Shown here piece after piece: positions 17,011-24,158 of a stretch of 51,612 nucleotides of DNA. The notes below the pieces were generated by a model. The model was not told where the DNA came from. It was given only the letters and a program-made list of their open reading frames with translations, and ran no database searches. The stretch comes from CAZMSD01 sp964568855 (GTDB taxonomy: Bacteria; CAIWAD01). The stretch covers positions 1 through 51,612 of the forward strand of contig CAZMSD010000028.1 of assembly GCA_964568855.1 (NCBI GenBank), given 5' to 3'. A program made the position numbers and the translations under genes. How positions within the stretch are numbered: position 1 is the stretch's first letter; the number at the start of each line of letters is the position of its first letter.

Positions 17011-17912
17011 GCGGCCCCGCGGACATCCGCGCAGAGGTGGAGGAGCTCCTGCCGGGGTGTTGCGAGCGGGACGTCCTGCTGTCGACCCTGTCCACCTGGC
17101 GCATCGGCGGGCCGGCGGACCTGGTCTGCCGGCCGGAGAACGAGGATGAATTGCGGCGACTGCTGGAACTCCTGGCGGACGCGGGCGCGGCCTGGTGGAT
17201 CGTGGGCCGCGGATCCAACCTGTTGTTCCCCGACCGGGGACTGCGGGGCGTGGTGATACGCCTGGGCCGGGGCTTCGATTTTGTCGAGCGGCGCGGACTC
17301 GAGTTGCGCGCCGGCGCGGCAGCTTCCGCCGGCAGCCTTTGTCGTACAGCCGCCCGGGAAGGTCTAAGCGGTCTCGAATTCGCCGCGGGAATCCCGGCTA
17401 CGCTGGGCGGCATGTTGAAGATGAACGCCGGCGCCCACGACTGCGAAATCGCCGATTGCGTATCACGCGTGCGGATGCTGGATCGCGAGGCCCGTGTCTT
17501 CGAAATGGGGACCGAGGCGCTCGGATTCGACTACCGCAGCTGCGCCGGGCTGGAAGACAGTGTCGCCCTGGAGGCGCGGCTGCGCCTGGAGGCCTCGGAT
17601 CCCGGTGCGGTAGCGGAGCGCATGAAGGGCATGCTGGAAGCCCGCAGGCGGACCCAGCCGCTCGACGAAGCGAGCTGCGGCAGCGTGTTCAAGCGGCCGC
17701 CGGGAGACTACCCGGGCCGGTTGATCGAGTCCGCCGGGCTCAAGGGCGCCCGCAGCGGCGGTCTCAGGGTCTCCTCGCTGCACGCGAACTTCTTCATCAA
17801 CGAGGGCGGGGCCACCGCGAGCGATGCGCTGGAACTCGTGGCGTGGGTCAAGCAGGAGGTCCTGCGGCGGACCGGCGTCAGGCTCGAGGAGGAGTTCACC
17901 TATGTCCGGTAG
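17007..17912 (+). CDS. murB: UDP-N-acetylenolpyruvoylglucosamine reductase MurB
   Basis: 301-residue FAD/NADPH reductase making UDP-MurNAc. FAD-binding signature STWRIGGPADLV, VGRGSNLLFPD, GIPATLGGMLKMNAGAH; catalytic Ser in CGSVFKRP; C-terminal RLIESAGLKGARSGG and SSLHANFFIN. The short GSVFK-type substrate domain fits the type II (Bacillus-like) MurB. Start ATG 17007 overlaps the ftsW stop; the much longer upstream open frame is a shadow of ftsW. MurG and MurC, which usually sit between ftsW and murB, are absent. Confidence 0.95.
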   Translation: MSGPADIRAEVEELLPGCCERDVLLSTLSTWRIGGPADLVCRPENEDELRRLLELLADAGAAWWIVGRGSNLLFPDRGLRGVVIRLGRGFDFVERRGLELRAGAAASAGSLCRTAAREGLSGLEFAAGIPATLGGMLKMNAGAHDCEIADCVSRVRMLDREARVFEMGTEALGFDYRSCAGLEDSVALEARLRLEASDPGAVAERMKGMLEARRRTQPLDEASCGSVFKRPPGDYPGRLIESAGLKGARSGGLRVSSLHANFFINEGGATASDALELVAWVKQEVLRRTGVRLEEEFTYVR

Positions 17913-18687
17913 GCGCTCCCGCGTGAGACTCGGAAACCATCGGAGGAGGGGTGCCGCACGGCGCTTCCGGCGCGCCGTGCTGGGTCTGCTGCTCATCTGC
18001 CTGCCGGGTGCGCTGGCCCTCCTGGTGATCCTGGCCCTGCGGCACGTGGACCTGGACCGCCTGCTCCGGGTACGCAGCTGGGAGGCGGTCGGCGTGCGTC
18101 ACTGCGCCAAGAAGCGCATCAGGGATGCGCTGGACGAGCTGGTGGGTACCGGGATGCGCCGCGTCGACGTGGATACGGTCTGCGACTTCCTGGCGCAGGA
18201 TCCCTGGATCGCACAGGCGAGCCTGCTGCGTTGCTGGCCGGGTTCCCTGCGCCTGGTGGTCGAGGAACGCCGGCCCCTGGCCTTCCTCGTCGACGGACCG
18301 TCCCTGCGCTGCCTGACGAACGAGGGCCGGCTGCTGGTACCGCCCGCCGCGAATCGCCCCCTCGACCTGCCGGTGCTGAGGAAGGTGGTTTCGCCGCCAG
18401 GGATGAGCCGGGCCGCCGTCCTGGCGGAAGCGGCTCGGGCGCTGCTCGAGGTCAGGACCACGCACCCGGAGATCTTCGCCGAGATCGATTGTCTTGCCTG
18501 GGGTCCGGTCCCCGAACTCAGGCTGCGGGGGGGCGGGTCAACGATCCTGCTCAGCCGCGAGGGCTGGCGCCATTCGTGTTCGCTGCTCGAAGTCGTCCGG
18601 CGGATGCGACCCGAGCTGATCCGGCAACGGGCGGAGCTGGATCTGCGTTTCACCAACAAGATCGTGTTGCGGGGGAGTGATGCCTAA
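17902..18687 (+). CDS. ftsQ: Divisome protein FtsQ/DivIB
   Basis: 261 residues: basic N-terminus (RRRGAARRFRRA), one membrane segment (VLGLLLICLPGALALLVIL), a POTRA domain (about 50-125: VGVRHCAKKRIRDALDEL, DFLAQDPWIAQASLLRCWPG, LRLVVEERRPLAFL) and a beta domain ending in LDLRFTNKIVLR. FtsQ recruits FtsL/B and regulates FtsWI. ATG 17902 lies inside the murB end with GGAGG at 17888-17892; the longer frame from 17824 would overlap murB by 89 bases. Ddl, normally before ftsQ, is missing. Overlaps the next gene by 8 bases. Confidence 0.92.
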   Translation: MSGRRSRVRLGNHRRRGAARRFRRAVLGLLLICLPGALALLVILALRHVDLDRLLRVRSWEAVGVRHCAKKRIRDALDELVGTGMRRVDVDTVCDFLAQDPWIAQASLLRCWPGSLRLVVEERRPLAFLVDGPSLRCLTNEGRLLVPPAANRPLDLPVLRKVVSPPGMSRAAVLAEAARALLEVRTTHPEIFAEIDCLAWGPVPELRLRGGGSTILLSREGWRHSCSLLEVVRRMRPELIRQRAELDLRFTNKIVLRGSDA

Positions 18688-19960
18688 CCGGAGCTTCGGT
18701 GCCTTGGATCTGGGAACCAGTGCGACCACCGCGCTGATCGGCGAAATCGATCCCAGCGGAGTGCTCTGCGTCAGGGGCGTCGGCCTGGCGGAAACCCAGG
18801 GCCTCAAGCAGGGCGTGGTGGTGGACCTGGAACAGGCAGCCAGCTGCGTGCGACAGGCGATGGACCTGGCCGAACAGATGGCCGGCGTGAAAATGCCCGT
18901 GGTCGCCGCGTCGATCACCGGCGACCATATCTCGTCGATCAACTCCAACGGCGGCATCGCCCTCAAGTCGAGCGTCCCGGGCGAGAGCCGTTGCATCACG
19001 CACGAGGACGTGGATGCCGCGCTCGAAACGGCCCAATCCGTGCAGCTTCCCATGGACAAGTGCCTGCTGCACGTGGTGCCGCAGCGCTACGACGTGGACG
19101 GGCAGGAACTGCGCAACCCGGTGGAGAAGTCCGGCTTCCGGCTGCAGGCCGAAACGCATCTGGTGCTCAGCGGGATTACGTCCCGCAGCAACCTGCTGCG
19201 CTCCCTCCAGGGAGCCGGGCTGCGCGTGGGCGATCTGGTGTTCAGTCCCCTGGCCGCGGCCTACGCCACGCTCAGCCGGACCGACCTGGAACACGGCGTG
19301 GTACTCGCGGACATCGGCGGGGGGACCTGCGACGCGGCCTATTTCGTCGACGGCGCACTGCGACACTGCTGGGTCTTCCGCTACGCGGGCGAGCGCGTGA
19401 CACGCGACGTGGCGGTCGTGCTGAAGACCTCGATGGCCCACGCGGAACGGCTCAAGGTGGAGCACGGACACACGGATCCGCAGCTTGCGGGCGACATGGA
19501 ACGGCCCTTGCGGGTGCCCGAAGTCAGCGGCAACGGCAGGCACAGCGTGCACAAGGGCGTCCTGGCGCGCATCATCGGCGCCAGGCTGCAGGAGGTCTTC
19601 ACCCACCTGGCCGCCGAGACGGAACGCCTGCACCTGATGGGTCAACTGTCCGCAGGCCTGGTGATCACCGGCGGAGTGGCCGCCACGCCGGGAATCTGCG
19701 GTTTGGCCGCCAGGGTCATGAACATTCCGGTGCGCGCGGGCATACCCGAGGACTTCCTCGGCCCGAAAGGGATTCTCGCCTCGAGCAAGTTCGCTGCGGC
19801 CCTCGGCCTCCTGCTGCACGAAGCCGGCCGGAGGACCGATTTCAAGGGCGGCGGGCAGTCGATCGTGGGTGAATTCGAAGCCAGCGGCCCCGCGCGCGGC
19901 CGGCCCCGGCGCGGCATCCGGGGCGTTCTGGACCAGTTGCTCAGCAGGAGAAACGCATGA
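18680..19960 (+). CDS. ftsA: Cell division protein FtsA, copy 1
   Basis: 426-residue actin-fold ATPase that anchors FtsZ to the membrane. Phosphate-1 loop ALDLGTSATTALI at the N-terminus; SHS2 (1C) subdomain about residues 80-160; phosphate-2 LADIGGGTCD with Asp211; adenosine motif LVITGGVAATPG. The C-terminus ends in an amphipathic basic helix (RRGIRGVLDQLLSRR), the usual membrane-targeting sequence. The start is ATG 18680 after GGGGGAG. It overlaps ftsQ by 8 bases and the second ftsA by 4. It is the more canonical of the two copies in its nucleotide loops. Confidence 0.92.
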   Translation: MPNRSFGALDLGTSATTALIGEIDPSGVLCVRGVGLAETQGLKQGVVVDLEQAASCVRQAMDLAEQMAGVKMPVVAASITGDHISSINSNGGIALKSSVPGESRCITHEDVDAALETAQSVQLPMDKCLLHVVPQRYDVDGQELRNPVEKSGFRLQAETHLVLSGITSRSNLLRSLQGAGLRVGDLVFSPLAAAYATLSRTDLEHGVVLADIGGGTCDAAYFVDGALRHCWVFRYAGERVTRDVAVVLKTSMAHAERLKVEHGHTDPQLAGDMERPLRVPEVSGNGRHSVHKGVLARIIGARLQEVFTHLAAETERLHLMGQLSAGLVITGGVAATPGICGLAARVMNIPVRAGIPEDFLGPKGILASSKFAAALGLLLHEAGRRTDFKGGGQSIVGEFEASGPARGRPRRGIRGVLDQLLSRRNA

Positions 19961-21246
19961 GAACCCGCAGGCGCATCCTCTCCGCGCTGGACATCGGGAC
20001 GACCAAGGCGGCCGTGCTCTGCGCAGAGGTGCGCGAGGGGGACGAGCCGCGAGTAATCGGCTGCGGTCTGGCGCCCTGCCCGGGACTCAACAGAGGCGTG
20101 CCCGCCGACATGGACGAGTCCATCGCCGCCGTCGAGTTCGCGGTCTCGCAGGCCGAGCGGGAAGCGGGTATCCACGTGGAGGACCTGCACCTGGCGATCT
20201 CGGGCGCGCAGGTCAGCGGATCAGACGGGCGCTCCGTCTGCATCGTGACGCGCAATCCCCGTGATACGAAGTCCAGCGTGATCACTCGCGACCAGGTGCA
20301 GCGGGTGCTGGAACAGGCCTGCAGCGCCGAAACCCTGCCCATCGACCGCAGCATCCTGCACGCGCTGCCGCGGGAGTTTCTGGTGGACGGCGTGGGAGGA
20401 GCGCGCAATCCGGTGGGCATCAACGGCCTGGAGCTCGAGGGGCGCGTACACGTGCTGACGGCACCTGTAACGGTGCTGCAGAGCCTCAAGCGCTGCGTGA
20501 ACCGGGCGGGTCTCAACGTCGCCTCGGTGACGCTTTGCAGCCTGGCCGCCTCGGAAGCCGTGCTCAGGCGGGACGAACTGGAACTGGGCGTCGCCCTGCT
20601 GGACATGGGGGCGGGCAGCACGGACCTGCTGGTTCAGGACGAGGCCGGCGTGAGACACGCGGCAACGATACCGCTCGGCGGCGGCGCCGTCAGCCGGGAC
20701 ATCACCATGGCCTTTCGCACCCCGCACGAGGAGACGGAGAAGATCAAGCTGCGGCACGGGTGCTGCTGCCAGAAGCTGCTGCGGCGCGAAGAGCGCTTCA
20801 GCATCGATACGATCGGCGCGGAGCGTCCGCTGCAGGCGGGTCGCAGCCAGCTCTGCCAGGTGATCCAGCCCCGGATGGAGGAGATCCTCGACCTGGCGGA
20901 GGAGGAATTGAAGACCAGCGACCTGCGCTGGCTGCTCGGCGCGGGTATCGTGCTCACCGGCGGGGCCGCCCTGCTGCAGGGGCTGCCCGAGCTGATCCAG
21001 GATCGTTTCGCGCTCCCCGTCCGCTTGGGTGAACCGGAAGGGATCCAGGGACTGGACGATTTGCCGGAACCGCTGCGCTGGGCAACCGCCGCGGGGACCC
21101 TGCTCCACGCGATCCAGCGACCGCGCGGCGCGGGCCGGACGATCCGCTGGCCGGCGCGGTTACGCCGCATTCGAAATCTGCTGATTCGCCGCCGCCGGCG
21201 GCATTCAAACGTCGGAGATCCGGTGCAAGTACGGGGAGATCGATAA
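19957..21246 (+). CDS. FtsA-like protein, copy 2 (divergent paralog)
   Basis: 429 residues, FtsA fold again: LSALDIGTTKAAVL, SHS2-type region (DLHLAISGAQVSG), phosphate-2 LLDMGAGSTD with Asp216, and adenosine motif GIVLTGGAALLQGLPEL. In the second loop the usual G-G-G is G-A-G (Ala219), and an HGCCCQKLL insert with three neighbouring cysteines lies in the region after KIKLR. The C-terminus is very basic (RLRRIRNLLIRRRRR) and could also bind membrane. It starts within the copy-1 stop and its own stop overlaps the ftsZ start by one base. Likely a second FtsZ tether or regulator; whether it binds ATP is uncertain. Confidence 0.88.
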   Translation: MRTRRRILSALDIGTTKAAVLCAEVREGDEPRVIGCGLAPCPGLNRGVPADMDESIAAVEFAVSQAEREAGIHVEDLHLAISGAQVSGSDGRSVCIVTRNPRDTKSSVITRDQVQRVLEQACSAETLPIDRSILHALPREFLVDGVGGARNPVGINGLELEGRVHVLTAPVTVLQSLKRCVNRAGLNVASVTLCSLAASEAVLRRDELELGVALLDMGAGSTDLLVQDEAGVRHAATIPLGGGAVSRDITMAFRTPHEETEKIKLRHGCCCQKLLRREERFSIDTIGAERPLQAGRSQLCQVIQPRMEEILDLAEEELKTSDLRWLLGAGIVLTGGAALLQGLPELIQDRFALPVRLGEPEGIQGLDDLPEPLRWATAAGTLLHAIQRPRGAGRTIRWPARLRRIRNLLIRRRRRHSNVGDPVQVRGDR

Positions 21247-22622
21247 TGTCAGGATTGTTGTTCGAGTACGACGAAAGCGTCGTCGCCGGATTGAGGATCG
21301 TGGTCGTCGGCGTGGGCGGCGCCGGCGGGAACGCGCTGGATCGAATGGTGCAGGCCGGGATCAGTGGCGTCGAGTTCGCGGCGGTCAACACGGATGTCCA
21401 GGCCCTCAACTGCAGCGCGGCGCCGGTGAGGATCCAGATCGGCAAAACGGTCACCAAGGGCCTCGGCGCCGGAGCGGATCCCGAGCGGGCGCTGGCGGCC
21501 GTCCAGGAGGACCGGGCGGAGATCGAAGGCCTGCTGCGTGATACAGACATGGCGTTCATCACCGCCGGCGAGGGAGGCGGCACCGGAAGCGGGGCCGCTC
21601 CCGAAATCGCCAGGATGGCCAGGGAAGCCGGAGCCCTGACGGTGGGCGTGGTCACACGGCCTTTCAATTTCGAGGGCCGGCCCCGCATGCGCCGGGCCGA
21701 AGAGGGCATCGCGCGGTTGAAGGAGAACGTGGACACGCTGATCCTCGTGCCCAACCAGCGACTGCTGTCGGTGGTCGACCAGAACACGCACCTGCGTGAT
21801 GCATTCCGCATCGCCGACGAGGTGCTGATGAGCGCGGTCCGCGGGATCAGCGACCTGATCACGGTTCCCGGACTGATCAACCTGGATTTCGCCGACGTGC
21901 AGGCGGTGATGAGCGTCAAGGGTGACGCGCTGATGGGCGTGGGCTCGGGCAGCGGCGAGTACGCGGCGATCGAGGCTGCGGAGCGGGCCATCTCCTGCCC
22001 GCTGCTGGACGAGTACTCGATCGAAGGCGCCGCCTCGCTGCTCGTGAACATCACGGGCGGCGAGGACATGACCCTGAGCGACGTGAACGACGCCAGCACG
22101 GTGATCCTGGAGGCCGTGGGCGAGGACGCGGAGGTCTTCCTCGGGGCGGTTACAGATTCGGGTGCGGCGGGAGAAATCCGGGTCACCGTGATCGCCACCG
22201 GGATCAGCATGGAGCCGGAGCTGAAACTGGTTGACGCTTCGCGGATGCAGAAACTCAAAGCCCATTCCGGAAGCGGCGCGAAGGCCGCAGGATCAGCCCT
22301 GTCATCCGGTGTCTCGCGCAATTCCCACGTGAGACACGGGCGGGGCGGGATCGGCCGGGCGGGCGACTCCGGGGGCGCCAAGAACCGGTCCGCCAGGGAC
22401 CGCTCGCTCAAGGGCGCCAACCTGGTCATCGACTGGGACGGCGGCGAGAGCCCCGACGAATCCGCGCTGGTCAGGCAGGACCAGCGATCGCGGACCCATC
22501 CATTCGTTCCGCCGGAACCCGAGGAGCAGCCTCAGCTGCGGCAGTACCGCAAGAAGGCCACGGGTGAACTGCAGAACGAGGATCTCGAGACACCAACTTT
22601 TCTGCGCCGCACGATGGATTGA
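21246..22622 (+). CDS. ftsZ: Cell division GTPase FtsZ
   Basis: 458-residue tubulin homolog forming the Z ring. GTP-binding VGVGGAGGNALDRM, AVNTDVQAL, tubulin signature GGGTGSG at 110-116, T7-loop region NLDFADVQAVM. A long basic, disordered linker (about residues 335-440) precedes the C-terminal conserved peptide LETPTFLRRTMD, which binds FtsA. TAATG overlap with the preceding gene gives translational coupling. No clear terminator follows; tRNA-Arg lies 47 bases downstream with its own promoter. Confidence 0.97.
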   Translation: MSGLLFEYDESVVAGLRIVVVGVGGAGGNALDRMVQAGISGVEFAAVNTDVQALNCSAAPVRIQIGKTVTKGLGAGADPERALAAVQEDRAEIEGLLRDTDMAFITAGEGGGTGSGAAPEIARMAREAGALTVGVVTRPFNFEGRPRMRRAEEGIARLKENVDTLILVPNQRLLSVVDQNTHLRDAFRIADEVLMSAVRGISDLITVPGLINLDFADVQAVMSVKGDALMGVGSGSGEYAAIEAAERAISCPLLDEYSIEGAASLLVNITGGEDMTLSDVNDASTVILEAVGEDAEVFLGAVTDSGAAGEIRVTVIATGISMEPELKLVDASRMQKLKAHSGSGAKAAGSALSSGVSRNSHVRHGRGGIGRAGDSGGAKNRSARDRSLKGANLVIDWDGGESPDESALVRQDQRSRTHPFVPPEPEEQPQLRQYRKKATGELQNEDLETPTFLRRTMD

Positions 22623-22627
22623 TTGCC

Positions 22628-22656
22628 TTGCCTTTTCCCAATCATAGGTTTACTTT
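22628..22656 (+). promoter_or_regulatory. Probable promoter of tRNA-Arg
   Basis: TTGCCT (22628-22633), a 17-base spacer and TACTTT (22651-22656) end 13 bases before the mature tRNA 5' end. Confidence 0.5.
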
Positions 22657-22669
22657 CTAGATCTTGTGC

Positions 22670-22743
22670 GCCTCCGTAGCTCAGGTGGATAGAGCAACGG
22701 TTTCCTAAACCGTAGGCCAGAGGTTCGAGTCCTCTCGGGGGCA
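22670..22743 (+). tRNA. tRNA-Arg (anticodon CCT)
   Basis: 74-base cloverleaf. Acceptor GCCTCCG pairs with CGGGGGC (one G-U), the anticodon stem is ACGGT/ACCGT (22697-22701 / 22709-22713), and the loop TTCCTAA gives anticodon CCU (22704-22706), reading AGG. T-arm GGTTCGAGTCC is normal, discriminator A. CCA is not encoded. Confidence 0.95.
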
Positions 22744-22801
22744 TCGTTCCCGGGCCTGGTCCGGAAGCGCGATCGAATGCAAGGGTCGGACTGGAGTGGT
22801 G

Positions 22802-23488
22802 ATGAACCTGACGAGCCGGGATCTGCGAAAAGACGACGACATCGAGCACGATGCCTTTGTGGAAAGCGCCATCAAGGGTTACGAGTTCGTGCGGCGCAAT
22901 CGGTTCGCGGTCTTCGGGTCCCTGGCGGTCGTGGCACTGGCGGCCCTGTTCACGTTCTACGTGATCCGCTCCAACTCGCTCAAGGAATCGCGCGCCGGCG
23001 TGCTGCTCAACCGGGGCATGGAATTCTACAACGCCGACGACTACGCGGCCGCGGATCCGTACTTCCGCCAGACCCTGGAGCTGTACGCCGGGACCCGCGC
23101 GGCCCTCGACGCGCGATACTTCCTCGGTGTTTCCGCCCTGGTTCAGGGCGACACGGAGACGGCCCGGCGCATGCTCGAGGAATACCTCGGTGGGAATCCA
23201 CTCAACGGATTCATGATCGGGGCCGCCCACGGAGGCATCGCCGCCTGCGCAGAGGCCGAAGGCGACTGGCAGGCCGCCGCCGAGGAATGGGCGCGGGCCG
23301 GTTTGAGTCACGAGGAACAGAACTTCAACGCTCCGCAGTTTCTGCTGAACGGAGCGCTGTGTTACGAAACCGCGGGCAGGCCGGACGAGGCGCGCCCGCT
23401 GTTGGAGCGTCTGCTTGAAAAGTACCCTTCTTCCACGCTGAAGAACCGGGCTGAAATCGTGCTGATGAGGTTGGACGCAATGAAGTAA
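22802..23488 (+). CDS. Membrane-anchored TPR protein (YfgM/TPR_21-like)
   Basis: 228 residues: cytoplasmic N-terminus, one membrane helix (about 38-58, FAVFGSLAVVALAALFTFYV), then an extracytoplasmic TPR solenoid (AGVLLNRGMEFYNADDY, ARYFLGVSALVQGDTETA, GGIAACAEAEGDWQAAAEEW, FLLNGALCYETAGRPDEA, LLEKYPSSTL). This is the layout of YfgM-type proteins that assist folding at the Sec translocon, but similarity is only at architecture level. ATG 22802 follows GGAG at 22793-22796; two GTG codons precede it in frame. Stands alone between tRNA-Arg and the rimP leader. Confidence 0.8.
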   Translation: MNLTSRDLRKDDDIEHDAFVESAIKGYEFVRRNRFAVFGSLAVVALAALFTFYVIRSNSLKESRAGVLLNRGMEFYNADDYAAADPYFRQTLELYAGTRAALDARYFLGVSALVQGDTETARRMLEEYLGGNPLNGFMIGAAHGGIAACAEAEGDWQAAAEEWARAGLSHEEQNFNAPQFLLNGALCYETAGRPDEARPLLERLLEKYPSSTLKNRAEIVLMRLDAMK

Positions 23489-23500
23489 CCGCCCGCAGTT

Positions 23501-23657
23501 CGCCGGACTCAATCCGGCGGTTCCGGAGACGCGACGGGCCCTCCGGAGTCATCGCAGGAAGGACCCCGCGATCCGAGCGGCCTTCCGGCGAAGAGCCCGC
23601 GCAGGCGCGGGACCGCCGATGGAAGTGGATGAGTGGGTCCCGACCCACTTTTTATTT
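23501..23657 (+). promoter_or_regulatory. Structured leader of the rimP-nusA-infB operon
   Basis: The 186-base gap before rimP holds four consecutive hairpins: CGCCGGA/TCCGGCG (23501-23519), TCCGGAG/CTCCGGA (23522-23547), CCCGCG/CGCGGG (23596-23611) and the terminator hairpin at 23632-23649. Only 17 bases separate the end of the T-run from the rimP ATG, leaving no room for another promoter, so the last hairpin probably attenuates the operon. NusA operons are known to be controlled through leader terminators in other bacteria. Confidence 0.55.
23632..23657 (+). terminator. Intrinsic terminator/attenuator just upstream of rimP
   Basis: AGTGGGT (23632-23638), loop CCCG, ACCCACT (23643-23649), then TTTTTATTT. 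A strong terminator that also ends the TPR gene transcript; rimP must be reached by read-through. Confidence 0.8.
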
Positions 23658-23674
23658 GAAGAGGGCGACCTGAG

Positions 23675-24136
23675 ATGCTGCAGTTGGACAGGATACGGGA
23701 ATTGAGCTCCCTGGAGATCTTCCGGGAACCGTTCTTTCTGGTGGATCTCGAATTGGCGGGAAGCGGCGGGAACCGCGTGCTGCGTTTCGTCGTGGACACC
23801 GACGAGGGCGTCAAGGTTGACGAGTTGACGCGGCTGAGCCGCGCCCTGAGCGACCTGCTGGACCGCGAGGACCTGGTGCCTTTCAGGTACCGCCTTGAGG
23901 TCGCCTCCCCGGGTCTCGACCGCCCGCTCAGGCATCCCCGGCTGCTGCGGAATGCCAAGGGCCGCATGGTGCGTCTGATTCTCGTGGATGACGTTGAGCG
24001 TCAACCTGACGGGGAGCGGATCGTCGGGCGCCTGCTGGAGGTGGACGAGGATTCCCTGCTGCTGGAAGTCGATGGTGTGTCACAGCGATTCCGGATTGAT
24101 GCGGTGGACGAGGTCCGCTACGAGCTCGAATGGTAG
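23675..24136 (+). CDS. rimP: Ribosome maturation factor RimP
   Basis: 153 residues; assists 30S subunit assembly. N-terminal domain with FFLVDLELAGSGGNRVLRFVVDTDEGV, helix LTRLSRALSDLLD, then YRLEVASPGLDRPL (family signature) and a C-terminal SH3-like barrel (VGRLLEVDEDSLLLEV). First gene after the attenuator, 22 bases before nusA. Complete and of normal length. Confidence 0.92.
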   Translation: MLQLDRIRELSSLEIFREPFFLVDLELAGSGGNRVLRFVVDTDEGVKVDELTRLSRALSDLLDREDLVPFRYRLEVASPGLDRPLRHPRLLRNAKGRMVRLILVDDVERQPDGERIVGRLLEVDEDSLLLEVDGVSQRFRIDAVDEVRYELEW

Positions 24137-24158
24137 ACAAGCAAGGAGAGATATTGCG

